Part shown: positions 31,996 through 42,790 of the stretch, piece by piece
Layout of the letters: each line of letters opens with the position of its first letter
Numbering within the stretch: position 1 is the stretch's first letter
Assembly: GCA_014898425.1 (NCBI GenBank)
Contig: RCSZ01000003.1
Span: 1,054,001-1,118,000, forward strand
DNA length: 64,000 bases
From: Botryotinia globosa
Lineage: Eukaryota > Ascomycota > Leotiomycetes > Helotiales > Sclerotiniaceae
Direction: 5' to 3'
The notes under the pieces: generated by a model
Seen by the model: the letters and a program-made list of their open reading frames with translations, nothing else
Databases searched by the model: none
Told to the model about the DNA's origin: nothing
Position numbers and translations under genes: made by a program

Positions 31996-34900
31996 ATGAT
32001 GGTCCAATACGGCATGGATGAAGCCTTGTTATCTTCCCCAGATCCCCTCGCCGACTCCTTGACATACCAGGCACCACCGAGTACGAAACGACGAAAGACT
32101 CCCTCATCGCGTTTATCACTGCCATTGCCAGCCAGTTCTCCGAAAAAACAAATCTTTGAATTGGATGTGGGAAATACATTATCACCACAAAAAATCAGAG
32201 TTACAGTAGAAGCAGAAGATTCGGACAGCGAGGACGATCATGCCAACCTCAGACCTCATAATTTCAGTTCACCTACACCTGCGCCGGTACCCCGTCGAAT
32301 AGAGCGAACAACGACGACAACAGTGCCATTACGAGGGCTTTCGGACTCCGAAAATGATAATAGCATTCGATACGAGGTAACACCGAAGAGGCCCAGAGGT
32401 CGTCCAAGGAAATCGAATACTCCGGTCCAAAAACAAGCCACTTTGAATCGAGTTGGAAAGCGTGGACGAAAAAGTGTTGGAGAGGGGGTAGACAACCAAA
32501 GCCAAGATGTCGACGAAGAAGTCTCGGCGGGAAATTCTAGATCACGATCAAAGTCAGCAAAGGTTATCAAGAAGGCGACACCACGTAAAAGGAAAGCTAG
32601 TTCGGATTTGGTCCCATCGAGTGTAGTCAAGAGAGGTCGTGGTAGGCCAAGGTCTAGGCTGCGAGAAGAAATACGACTATCAGACGGAAGTGATGTGGCA
32701 GAACAAGTACAGGTTCCCAGTGCCGAGCCTAAGGTGGTAGAGGCTGACATTCATGAGGGATTGATGCCAGAAGAGATTGATCTTTTGGAAACCATTGATG
32801 CCAATTCGGAAAGTCCAATTTCCCAGTACCCCGCCTATCAATCCACATCGACTTTTCCAAGTAGTGAAGATGTTGAAGAGGATGTTGTCATTGCAAGATT
32901 TCACCCTGGAGAAGAAACGCCTCCAACAACAGGTTGGTCAAGCGTTTTGGAGACCTCTCAGATGCCAAGTTCGTCAAACAGGACACAAGAGGAAACGAGC
33001 CCTCTAGGTGAAAGTTTGAGAAATGGCGCTCCATCTCTGGAATCAAATGGTCCTATTGAAGAAGATGATGACAATGGCGGTTATGGAGGCGGTGGTTTTG
33101 ATGATGATACGGATGAAGATTTTGATGAAACGCGTGAGATAGGACAAGTTTCCGACGGAAAAGTGAACAATGCTACTGAAGAAATGCAAGAAGAAGATTT
33201 TGAAGATGATATGGACGATGATGTGGATCATAGGCCTGAGTTTGATACTATTATGGAGAGTGAAGGGTTTAGTCTGATATCGCTTGATTCTGTACCGTCG
33301 TTGAGGAAACCATTGAACGGAGTACTTCCAGATGAGGGGCAAAAGTCGGCCGCACAACCTCAGAATAAAAATATTCTTTCAGCCCAAAATACATTACAGC
33401 ACAACTCATTTTCGAGCGTACGACCAGAGATCCTTGAGGCTGCAACACCGGGCAAGAAACTCAAAAATCCTCACATCTTCCGCGTCCAGGATGCTCGAGT
33501 TGACGATTCATTTTCAAGCATACCACCCGAGATTCTTGAGGCCGCAACCCCAGCTCCAGCGCGAAAAAGGCGCGTTGAGATGTCACATCCAGAAAATTCT
33601 ACTGTAGTTGGAGAAAATGTAGCTGGCTATGCTGATAGCGGCCTGTCGGATACTCGGATCAAGCCTCCTGGGAAAGCTGGACGATCAAGCGAGGATTCAT
33701 CGTCTACCAAGCATGCAGCTCCACTTGACACTGCCACCCCACGTTTAATGCGCAAGGCACCGCTTCGGCCGAGTTCAACAAAGAAGTTTGAACCTCATTC
33801 CAAGACAAATTCCAAACCATCACAAGATCACCCAAAACCACCCCATTTCGCAACATCATCAAAGCCATCCAAATCACCCTCGCCACCAACCAAAGAATCT
33901 GAGCAGCCAGCTTCAATAAAAAAAAAAGAGGGAAAATTGCCAGAAAGGCAAGATACTGAAAACTCTGCTGAAGAATCCTTCATCAACTCGCAAATCCATT
34001 CCTCGCCGCCTGCAATTGCATCACGCCGATTCACATATACAGCACATGTACAACAGCAACGGCAAACAAACCCTGAGCTGACACAGACTCCAGCTATTGT
34101 GTTCTCATCCCCCACATTGCCACCACCTATCCAGCCACCAAGGCAACCATCCGAGAGGCCAGAATCTTCGAATACAAATGCGTCATCACCAGCTGAAAAG
34201 GCAGGCCGTATTTTGCAAGATATTGTTGTACCATCATCATTGCCCAGAAGTAGATCTGAGAGTCTAGCTAGTCCTTTTAAGAGTCCAGCGACAGGAAGAA
34301 GATCCAGCTCAAGCGCATATCCAGATACCAATATTAGTCGTTCTATGCCCCCTGAGCAGCTTCAAACGTCGCTGCCAAAATTGGATCATCATACAGACTT
34401 GGGTCCTAAACATTCGCGAAGAAGAAGCTGGAGCAGGCCTGTTCTTGACGAGGATCCATTTGTTGGAAACAAAACGGCACAAAGACGTCCATCTACGGAT
34501 AAATCCCAAAATGTCAATCTTGGGCTACCTAGTAGCCGTCGCATGTCGGTTTCCATTAATGCGGCGGTCATTCCTCAGCACGAGTCGTCAAGAAGTATCA
34601 ATTTTATAAATTCGCAGCTTGAAGAAAATAGCCGCAACGGAGCTGTTGAAAAGCCAGTGCTGTCGTCGTCATTGGAGAGAAAACCTGTGGAAACTAAAAG
34701 AACTCTGAGTAGCCTACAGGAAAAATGGGCTGCAGAACGAGCTGCGATAAGCAAACAAATCTCTACAGCCAGTACCAATGAAGTTATGGTTTTAAGTTCC
34801 GATGATGATGACGATAAAGATGAAGATGACGTTGATAATGACAATGGCCTGGTTGCAGGTAAAGAGCAGGAAAATCTACCTGGAAAGATGCGTGTCAATA

Positions 34901-36384
34901 CTCAAGACGATGACAATGCCGTTAATGGCGTCGGTAATAATGAGGAAGAAGAATTTGAAGACGATGAAAGCTTTGGCCTCTTACTGGAGACCCTAGATGC
35001 TTCCAACCAGGAAGACCAGCTTCACTCTGACAAATCCGACCACACAGAACGACCTAAACGAAGTAAAATTCCTAGCCCGTGGAGAAAAAATAGCAAGCGT
35101 TTAGTCTATAGCGATGAGCTTGCTAGCCTATCGCCCGGCCATGACGCAGAAGCTCCCACAGTTGAAGAGCCCTCACCAAAAAGCGTTTCGAAGCAGGCTG
35201 ATGTATCGAAAAGCTCTCCAAAAAATCCTCAACCCGATAGTGACTCAACCCTTGACTTGTCTGGGTGGCAGATACCACAGAAGCAGAATTTTCAGCCAAA
35301 CATTCGTAGCCTGTGTAATACGAAGCGTGATATATCTGCGCTTCTACGATCATCGCCATTTGGCGGGCTACCAACTCTTTCTAATAGAGAAGGGCTGAGC
35401 ACTGAAGGAAAATCGTCGAAAAGATTACCATCTCCTCAGGACAGTTCATCAGGCGATACCGAGGAAGAAACGAGCTCATTTACTCCCATTTCCCAAAAGG
35501 TAGGATTCCAACCTCGACTTCATAAGAATGGTGATGCGCCAACGGCACCCATCTCTAAATCAATAAGAGGCATTTTTGGAAAATTAGGATCCACAAGGAC
35601 CAATCTGCCAACCCCAGAAACATCATCATCGTCCTTAGTCGGTGCTCTGACAAACACATCACCAAGCAGGAGCAACAAGCTCAAAGTTCCCGCGATCCAA
35701 CCTGATCCTGCCCAGAGTTCATCTTCCGAACTTTCAGTACCTAATGCAGCCGCGCCTGTCAAAAGAACAGAAAATCAACAGCTTCAAAATCTCAAGCCAA
35801 AATGGACCGAACATCGTCTCGAAGCTACCGTTCCTCCTTCCCCTACAAAATCTATACTCCGATCACCTCTACGCTCTACTGCGCCGCCGTCTCAACCTTC
35901 CCCTAGCAAAAACGTCGTTTTTGCTTCCTCCTCTCCACAACCCAGTTCTCCTATAAACCACCAACTTTCTCCTACACACTGGACACGCGATCACTGGCTT
36001 CTTCTCGACTCCATTTTACAAACTTGGAAGCCCGAGAATCAGAACCAAGAGGCCTCCGATTCTGAGGTCAATTCAACTGGATCTTCCAATTCTAAATACG
36101 GGAGAAGAAATTCCACCAGAGTTATTAGTGGACTATTGGGAAAGATAGTAAATCTCAAAGATAAAGGAGTAGGCATTGGTGAGGGAGGAGTCAGGGTCTT
36201 CAAAAATGTGAATAAAGAGGGAAAGGAAGTCGGGAATGAGAAGATGAGATTAGAACAGTGGCATCTAGAAGCGGTGGACGAGTTCAGGGGGGAAGTTCCA
36301 GGGTGGGATGAGGCAGTTGTGGCAAAGAGGGTTTTTGCGCTACTAATAGGAGAGGAGAGGAGGCGAAAGGGGCTTAGTTCTTAA
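31996..36384 (+). CDS. Large AT-hook DNA-binding protein, mostly disordered
   Basis: A single-exon gene of 1462 codons. Two canonical AT-hooks are visible: KRPRGRPRKSN (about 131-139) and KRGRGRPRSR (about 210-219). A weaker KRGRKS lies between them. AT-hooks bind the minor groove of A+T-rich DNA, so a nuclear role is likely. The rest is Ser/Pro-rich and charged with acidic runs (about 355-415 and 935-955). A duplicated motif of the type DxSFSSIPPEILEAATP occurs around 472-485 and 502-517. The last 140 residues look folded and begin THWTRDHWLLLDSILQTWK (about 1327), suggesting a conserved C-terminal domain. Alternative start: a second ATG directly follows the first. The function beyond DNA or chromatin binding is not known to me. 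Confidence 0.8.
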   Translation: MMVQYGMDEALLSSPDPLADSLTYQAPPSTKRRKTPSSRLSLPLPASSPKKQIFELDVGNTLSPQKIRVTVEAEDSDSEDDHANLRPHNFSSPTPAPVPRRIERTTTTTVPLRGLSDSENDNSIRYEVTPKRPRGRPRKSNTPVQKQATLNRVGKRGRKSVGEGVDNQSQDVDEEVSAGNSRSRSKSAKVIKKATPRKRKASSDLVPSSVVKRGRGRPRSRLREEIRLSDGSDVAEQVQVPSAEPKVVEADIHEGLMPEEIDLLETIDANSESPISQYPAYQSTSTFPSSEDVEEDVVIARFHPGEETPPTTGWSSVLETSQMPSSSNRTQEETSPLGESLRNGAPSLESNGPIEEDDDNGGYGGGGFDDDTDEDFDETREIGQVSDGKVNNATEEMQEEDFEDDMDDDVDHRPEFDTIMESEGFSLISLDSVPSLRKPLNGVLPDEGQKSAAQPQNKNILSAQNTLQHNSFSSVRPEILEAATPGKKLKNPHIFRVQDARVDDSFSSIPPEILEAATPAPARKRRVEMSHPENSTVVGENVAGYADSGLSDTRIKPPGKAGRSSEDSSSTKHAAPLDTATPRLMRKAPLRPSSTKKFEPHSKTNSKPSQDHPKPPHFATSSKPSKSPSPPTKESEQPASIKKKEGKLPERQDTENSAEESFINSQIHSSPPAIASRRFTYTAHVQQQRQTNPELTQTPAIVFSSPTLPPPIQPPRQPSERPESSNTNASSPAEKAGRILQDIVVPSSLPRSRSESLASPFKSPATGRRSSSSAYPDTNISRSMPPEQLQTSLPKLDHHTDLGPKHSRRRSWSRPVLDEDPFVGNKTAQRRPSTDKSQNVNLGLPSSRRMSVSINAAVIPQHESSRSINFINSQLEENSRNGAVEKPVLSSSLERKPVETKRTLSSLQEKWAAERAAISKQISTASTNEVMVLSSDDDDDKDEDDVDNDNGLVAGKEQENLPGKMRVNTQDDDNAVNGVGNNEEEEFEDDESFGLLLETLDASNQEDQLHSDKSDHTERPKRSKIPSPWRKNSKRLVYSDELASLSPGHDAEAPTVEEPSPKSVSKQADVSKSSPKNPQPDSDSTLDLSGWQIPQKQNFQPNIRSLCNTKRDISALLRSSPFGGLPTLSNREGLSTEGKSSKRLPSPQDSSSGDTEEETSSFTPISQKVGFQPRLHKNGDAPTAPISKSIRGIFGKLGSTRTNLPTPETSSSSLVGALTNTSPSRSNKLKVPAIQPDPAQSSSSELSVPNAAAPVKRTENQQLQNLKPKWTEHRLEATVPPSPTKSILRSPLRSTAPPSQPSPSKNVVFASSSPQPSSPINHQLSPTHWTRDHWLLLDSILQTWKPENQNQEASDSEVNSTGSSNSKYGRRNSTRVISGLLGKIVNLKDKGVGIGEGGVRVFKNVNKEGKEVGNEKMRLEQWHLEAVDEFRGEVPGWDEAVVAKRVFALLIGEERRRKGLSS

Positions 36385-37013
36385 TATGGCGGACAATGAG
36401 GGTACGGATGAATGGTGAAGTGCAGTTTCATCAAGGCTATGATTGAGATTGGACATTGGGTATGGGGTTTCGGGAGATGGGTGCATAGTTGGATGAATCG
36501 TATCACCCACCTCTACTTTGTTCCTGTAAATCTTGTATTTGGAGCTGTCTAAAGCGAACGAGCGAGCTCATCATGTGGAGCACTTTGGAGTCAAGGAATG
36601 TTTGGATGGAGCGATACCTGGGTAGCATAAGCATAGCGTGCATGTATGATTTTGGAGCGAAACGTGTGGACTGTAAAAAGCAAATTGAGTTTGCTGGCAC
36701 TTCTTTTGGCTGTTTTGGGGTACGGGATTTTCGCCCAGGGGTATCACGTGTATTATTGTAATAAGCCATATTATGATAGGATGAAAGAGAATTGAAGAAA
36801 TTGGACACCAAGAGAGAATTTGCTGTGCATGTTTTGGTGATATCACTTGTATTTGTGTTCACCTTTATCATTCACGAACAGAAATGCGTTCGAATGTTGG
36901 AACCGAGAATTAAAAGCCATTTCATATCATATCACATCATTGCCCGCCTTCAGTCTTTACGCCTCTATGATACAAGCATGCATTTTTTCTCATCTGGCCT
37001 TCCACCTGCCAGC
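36385..37013. other. Convergent 3' ends of the AT-hook gene and RPN6
   Basis: A 629-bp region between two stop codons, holding the two 3' UTRs. Short overlapping frames on both strands have no motif. Confidence 0.5.
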
Positions 37014-38432
37014 CTACTCGAGCATACTCGCTTGGTTGGTATAAAGCACGTCGACCACACTGCTCAATTTCTCAATCGTTGCCAATGCAGCATCATATCC
37101 TACATCTCTCTCCGTCTCATCGTAAATGATCAAACATCCAGCTCCTTGATCCAATACTCCAATAATCACCTTGTCAAGAATCATCTGTGATAGCTTCCTC
37201 TCTACTTGTTGTGTATCAAGACCAACCATCTTGGCAATGTGGGCAATTTCGACGCGTGAAAAGGGCTCGATTACTTTGATTAGATTCTGCTCCAACATGG
37301 CATCATAGAGACGGCGGAGATGGTTGCGGATGAAGGCATCGGAGCCGAGTTCATGACGGTAATCGCCAAGTGCTTTTTCGTATTCTTCTAGAGAACGGTT
37401 GGAGTGGGCACGAGCGACGGCTTTCATGGCTTCGAGATTTTTGCCTGCATATTTGATAGCTTGTTTGGAGGTCATCAGTTGGTTGACATCGTCGGCAAGA
37501 TTAAGCATAATTTTGCAAAGAAGCATATATTGAAGTGCTGCAGTAGCTTTCTCCGGCTCGTCTTGTGTGTGGTATCCATCTAACGCTTCGATAAAGTAGG
37601 AGAATGCGGTATTGAAGTCTTTGTCCTCGGCGTGGAGTTTTCCAGATTGCATGTCGAGGCCGGCTTGGAGAAGAGGGGGGGTATACACAGATGCGGCGCT
37701 TGTTCTGGCAGCGGTAAGTGCGGCGCGTCCTTTGGCTGTGTTTCCTAAAGCATGATAAACGCGGGATTCCAGAAGTTGAACTTCGACGAGGACAAGTTTA
37801 TCATCGAGACGCTTGAGCTCGCGGAGGAGGCTATTAATGAGGGTAAGAGCATCGTAGTAATCTTGCTTGATCATGTAAAGGCTGACGAGACGGGTTTCAA
37901 GATTCTGTCTTAGAAAGCCACGACGTTCGGATGTGGCCCATTCGATGCATGATTTTGTGACGGTGATTTGGGTATCTGTTGTGTTGGGAATGGAATTGAA
38001 TAGATCCAGAAGTTGTCGCACTGGAGTAAAAGCTTGTTAGCAGAGTCCTAACCATACCATTATATAGAACACTATCTGGCCAGACATAGAAGCCCCAATC
38101 TTCTTACCTAGCTTTGCTGTTTTAGCTTTTGCGAATGATGATAATACTGTCCGGCTTGTTGTGATCAGATCTACCAACTCATTTGCTTTTCTATACAGAA
38201 ATCAGTGACTATCCCAACTTTAAGCAAGTTCAGGGTTATACGCCGCTCACTTTTCATCTCGATACAATTCTCCCAAGCTCACCAACGCAGTTTCATATTC
38301 TCGAACAGAAGCTTCTGATGTTACTGAAGGTGGTTTGGAGATGATGTCCTTGTATTCTGCCTCTGCCTTTCTTGGATCTGTCTTTGCCAACTTGTGGGCT
38401 TCTTGTATCCTTAATGATTCTGCTGGCGCCAT
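37014..38432 (-). CDS. RPN6: 26S proteasome regulatory subunit RPN6 (PSMD11)
   Basis: Three exons on the minus strand: 38432-38251, 38190-38108 and 38020-37014. The introns are 60 and 87 nt with GTGAGC and GTAAGA donors, a CTAAC branch site in the second, and TAG and CAG acceptors. The joined product is 423 residues, the normal size. Rpn6 is a PCI-domain subunit of the proteasome lid that clamps lid to core. Visible features are an N-terminal TPR-like helical array (for example KSCIEWATSERRGFLRQNLE, then ALTLINSLLRELKRLDDK) and the C-terminal PCI winged-helix region (FIRNHLRRLYDAMLEQNL, then FSRVEIAHIAKMVGLD). The start is fixed by the family-like N-terminus after ATG at 38432. It is arranged head-to-head with SOF1. 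Confidence 0.95.
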
Positions 38433-38684
38433 ATTTGATAATTGTAGAGAATTAAATTTGGGTAGAGTTGTGAAGTTGTGTTTGATGTTTTGAAGGGAAT
38501 CGCATTTGTAGGTAAACTCGCCATTACGATGCCACTAGGAACCTGGAGCTTGTGGATACTGCGCTAAAAAGCAACCCCCCTGCAAAAACTTATTTCGCTG
38601 GATTTTTATCATCACCTCAATATTTCTTTGCGATAACTTCAATAACTTTCAAATTTTCAATAATGACAACATACTGATTCTAAT
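38433..38684. promoter_or_regulatory. Short bidirectional promoter, RPN6/SOF1
   Basis: Only 252 bp separate the two start codons. One shared promoter therefore probably serves a proteasome gene and a ribosome-biogenesis gene. I looked for the yeast proteasome element GGTGGCAAA and found no exact copy. Confidence 0.6.
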
Positions 38685-40136
38685 ATGGTAAGTTAAGGTT
38701 CTAATCAATCATTCGTCTGTATATTTTGCTAACCCAGTCACTCTATAGAAGATTAAAGCACTCAGTCGGGCGTCTATTCAGGCCCCGGGGTCTGAAGCCA
38801 AACAGCCCCGCAACCTTGGTATGTATAATTGACTCTATGAAGGGCATTGGGAGGCAGATATTGATTGGTCCTTTCTATAGATCCAGCATTGCATCCATTT
38901 GAAAGAGCCCGAGAATACACCCGCGCTCTCAATGCCACAAAAATGGAAAGGATGTTCGCCGCTCCTTTCATCGCGCAATTAGGAAAAGGACATGTCGATG
39001 GAGTTTACACAATGGCAAAGGATCCCAATGCTCTCGAACGTTTTGCAAGTGGTAGTGGCGATGGTGTTGTGAAGGTATGGGATTTGACCTCTCGGGATGA
39101 GGTATGGCAAACTAGTGCGCATGAGAATATTATCAAAGGCATGAGTTGGACGAGGGACCAGAAACTTTTAACTTGCGCAAGTGACCGATCGATCAAACTT
39201 TTCGACCCCTACAATACAACTACTGGATCTGCGCCCGTGGCAACATGGTTGGGAACCAATGCATTTACAAGCTTATCACATCACCGTTCGAATAACGCAT
39301 TCGCAGCGGCATCTGGGGTCATCTCAATATACGATCTCGAAAAACAAAATGCGCCACCCGATGTTTTGAAATGGCCAAATTCGACTGATACCATCACCAA
39401 CGTAGCATTTAATCAGGTTGAAACTTCTATACTTGCTTCCACCGCTACTGATAGGTCGGTTGTATTATATGATCTTCGGACTGGACTCTCAATTCACAAA
39501 ACTCTGCTCAATTTTGCCTCGAATGCTATATCGTGGAATCCTATGGAAGCATTCAATTTCGCGGTAGCCAACGAAGATCACAATGTCTATATTTTCGATA
39601 TGAGAAAGATGGAGAGAGCATTGAATGTGTTAAAGGGTCATGTCGCTGCTTGCATGGATGTAGAATTCAGCCCAACTGGTGAAGAGCTCGTTACAGCATC
39701 ATACGACAGGACAGTCAGGCTGTGGAGCCGGACCAAGGGGCACTCAAGAGATATTTATCATACCAAGCGAATGCAGAGGGTCTTTTCGGCAAGATGGACA
39801 CCAGATTCTAAGTTCATTCTTTCTGGTTCAGATGATGGCAATATTCGATTATGGAGAGCCAATGCTTCCAATCGAGAAGGAATTAAATCGGCAAAACAGC
39901 GGACTGCCCTGGAATACAACGAGGCATTGTCGGAGCGATATGCTCATATGCCCGAAATCAGACGCATCAAACGTCACAGACATGTTCCTAAGGTCATCAA
40001 GAAAGCTGGAGAGATCAAATCCGAGGAACTCAAGGCCATTAAGCGCAGACAAGAGAATGAACGCAAACACACTAAGAAGCAATTCTCGAAGAGACGTGCA
40101 GAAAGAGAGAAAATGGTTTTGGCAAACGAAAAGTAA
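38685..40136 (+). CDS. SOF1: SOF1/DCAF13-like WD40 protein, 40S ribosome biogenesis
   Basis: Three exons: 38685-38687 (the ATG alone), 38749-38818 and 38881-40136. The introns are 61 nt (GTAAGT, CTAAC, TAG) and 62 nt (GTATGT, TAG). The product is 442 residues, close to human DCAF13. Sof1 is a U3 snoRNP/small-subunit processome WD40 protein needed for 18S rRNA maturation in the nucleolus. The joined N-terminus reads MKIKALSRASIQAPGSE and continues to LDPALHPFERAREYTRALNA, which is diagnostic of the family. WD-type repeats follow (SGSGDGVVKVWDLTS, TASYDRTVRLWS, SGSDDGNIRLWRA). The C-terminus is the basic Sof1-like domain (MPEIRRIKRHRHVPKVIK to the end). The isolated start-codon exon is the only unusual point. 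Confidence 0.93.
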
Positions 40137-41934
40137 TATTATGTATGATTGTCTGGGACACACTATCTTTGGGTGCGGAGTCAAGGTAACTGGCGGCATT
40201 CGCGAGGCGTTTAGAGATTATGGCTGGTTTTGGAATACCTCACATTACATTGATTTGACTTCAAGGTAGAAAATGGAGACGTGATAATAAATTTCTATCG
40301 CTGGTTCAGGTGCCCTGCAGTTCTGTCAATGATGCTCCCTGAACGGACAGAATTCTAATAGAGCGAGTGCTCATAATGTCTTTTCTGATGCTACCGTGTC
40401 CTAAAATTAGTATTCAAATCAAGCAAGATGACACTACCTTACATGAATTCCATTAGTTCTAACACAAGCTTGTGAAAATATAATATCGGGCTCTCCAACA
40501 CTTATATTGGAGCTTCAAATCAGTATTGTGGTCCTATTACTTTATTGAGTGGTATCATATTGACTAAAGCTGCCTAAGATGGTATCTTCATCCGTCCAGG
40601 AGACAGCAATTGACAGAAAAAAGCAATGAACTCGACATTCGAAAGAGCTCTTCTGCTGTTGGTGCAAGCAGCATGGTTGGGAACGCTAATGATAACTATT
40701 TGGATCGCAAGCGTGCTACTTCACCGAAATCATGCTCGATGTTTGAATCGCATGCTCGTTCAGGAATTAAGGATTTTGGTGACACTCACCAGATTCCATT
40801 CAAATCCCCTTTGAACTATTCTCTTCACTTGAAAATTCGAGCTTTCGATGCTTATGATCCTCCAGCACTAAAGGTCGAAATGGCTCCAGCTCAATCAGAC
40901 ACTGTCATCCCCACAGCTGTTGATACTACCAGCATACAATTCCCGATATTGATTCTCCAATACAGCGAATTGGAGACTTGAAGGCTTGGGAATGAAGAGT
41001 CATAAACTTTTCGAGTTATTTTGCAATTCTCTTCTGTTCCAGGTGTGTTGGCTTTGCCTGTGCTTAATGGTCTCAGTGTCTTATATAGATATAAGATGTT
41101 CCAGCCCTCCAAATGTACATTGCTAAACAGATGATTCATCCGACAGAAAGGAAAGATCCTTGGTATTGACTGTGTCATAACGCCACAGTTCTACTCAGCT
41201 CCTCAACAACAAAGAAATTTCAAAGTGATTTTGCCTTCATAGAAGATTTCCCTGTTTGAGTTTTCATATATTTTATATGTATCTCGTATGTCTCATGTTC
41301 GTTTATTGGCTGGCTAATTTTTTTGTCTGCTGTCCAAGTTAGTCTGAGAAGGTCTCAAGCGCGACTTAGAATCTTGCTACGGTGAGGAGCTCATGGCACG
41401 AAGTCTTACGCACTCTCCGGCTAGAGCAATCCAATTTGCATCTCTACCCTTGTCTGATATACGCTGCGAGACTTGAGGTTCGATTAGTATCTTTGAACCT
41501 TTATCCGCCATGGCAATAACTTTGAATCCTATCGTTTCAAGTAGAAACAGGTTCAGATGATGTATAAGATTAATCTTCAAAAGTTTGAGTATTGTAAGTA
41601 GTCACAGTTGACTGGCTTTATCGTGACCTCCCTAAAACTTCAATGATATCTATATAAATTGCTTGAGCCCGGCTCTCGAAATGGGCAAACAGCAACGCAT
41701 CTGCCCACTCCAATACTCAAGTAATCGAAGAAATCTTCTTCCTAAGCGTCTAAAGTTCCTCTGTATGTATTATCACTTGCCAGTATGGCTTCCGAATTCC
41801 TTTTAGTCTTTTAGCTAATCATCGAGCCAGCTCAAAATCAAGGAAACCCTATATCCTCGAGATCATCTGCTCGTCATCCAGACAGTCGACTATCAGGTTC
41901 CGCTTGGTATATCACCAATCTTTCCACACGCACT
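40137..41934. other. SOF1 3' flank and intergenic, one weak ORF
   Basis: Mostly non-coding. It holds a weak hypothetical frame at 40673-40981 (listed separately). No repeat or RNA gene was noticed. Confidence 0.5.
40673..40981 (+). CDS. Hypothetical small protein, weak support
   Basis: An open frame of 102 codons from an ATG at 40673. The frame is open about 60 bases further upstream without an ATG. The composition is protein-like (Ser-rich start, then IRAFDAYDPPALKVEMAP), but there is no recognised domain and the length is compatible with chance. A nearby ATG at 40579 is in another frame and would need an intron to reach it. I include it only as a candidate. Confidence 0.2.
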   Translation: MVGNANDNYLDRKRATSPKSCSMFESHARSGIKDFGDTHQIPFKSPLNYSLHLKIRAFDAYDPPALKVEMAPAQSDTVIPTAVDTTSIQFPILILQYSELET

Positions 41935-42345
41935 ATGTGGTGTCCTATCTGTGAGCGGAACAATATGTCCCACCTTCCTTGCTGCGAAACCGACATTTGC
42001 AAAGCATTGCTCTCCACCAAAGAATACCTCGAATATTACCTCATCACAAATAAGGAGGGAAGCACAACAAAAATGGCACCAATTGAGCATTACATTGGAA
42101 CTTCTAAGGGAGAAGAAGTTGCAAATGTTCCTGATGGAAAGAAGAAAGATGTGGTTATTCAGATTCGATTGTTTGGCTTTAGAGCAATAGTCGTGGTGTC
42201 GGAGAACTGTGGAAAGGACGCTTGTCGGATGACCCCTAGTTGTGAACATCGCGGAATTAAGTTTTCTTTTGCACAGAAAAATCCTGATGATGTTTTGGAG
42301 GGCTACAAGGCCCCTGAGACTGCCGTCTTCCCCCAAAATCAATAA
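41935..42345 (+). CDS. Hypothetical Cys-containing small protein
   Basis: A single open frame of 136 codons starting with ATG at 41935. The start is MWCPICERNNMSHLPCCETD, with a CPxC pair followed by a CC pair. Further cysteines lie at about 96-107 (ENCGKDACRMTPSCEH), so a zinc-binding fold is possible. Between them is a hydrophobic strand-like stretch (DVVIQIRLFGFRAIVVVSE). I recognise no family. Competing frames exist: a 79-codon frame in +1 and a 188-codon minus-strand frame starting at a non-ATG codon. The Cys pattern and alternating hydrophobic strands make this frame the most protein-like. Confidence 0.4.
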   Translation: MWCPICERNNMSHLPCCETDICKALLSTKEYLEYYLITNKEGSTTKMAPIEHYIGTSKGEEVANVPDGKKKDVVIQIRLFGFRAIVVVSENCGKDACRMTPSCEHRGIKFSFAQKNPDDVLEGYKAPETAVFPQNQ

Positions 42346-42790
42346 TTCGAGGCAGAAAATTTGATCGACTTGATTTGTTAGATGGATGTTATAATGGTAA
42401 ATTGAGAAGTTGGAAGTGGAGATTTCATAGGATAAGTTGAAAATTTTGGGGGGAGGCACGCCATGGGAGATTTATCATGCAGTAAAGAAACTTCTTTCCA
42501 GAGACGTCCTGGCTTGTGAGATGGAGAATATAATGGCAGATTGGGTTTACAGTAAAGTTTTGTTTGACATTTCGCAATGTTGGTAAATTGTTGTAAGGAT
42601 CGAAGGCTTTTTTTGGTTTTTGTAAGGTAGCTGCTAGAAAATTACAAACTTTTGGGTACATAATTTGATGACTTCAAAGGGGGAAAAACAGCGGCACTTT
42701 AATTACAAACTTGTCAATCGATAGCAGTAATATCAAAAAAAAATATCCCACCCGCTATACGTATAGGAAATAACTATAGGCTATCATCAT
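42346..42790. other. Convergent 3' region, no gene seen
   Basis: The interval between the hypothetical gene and the phosphotransferase-family gene. No motif was recognised. Confidence 0.5.

Noticed and set aside
41893..42459. 188-codon minus-strand ORF
   Set aside because: It begins at a GTG, overlaps the more protein-like plus-strand frame and has no recognised motif.
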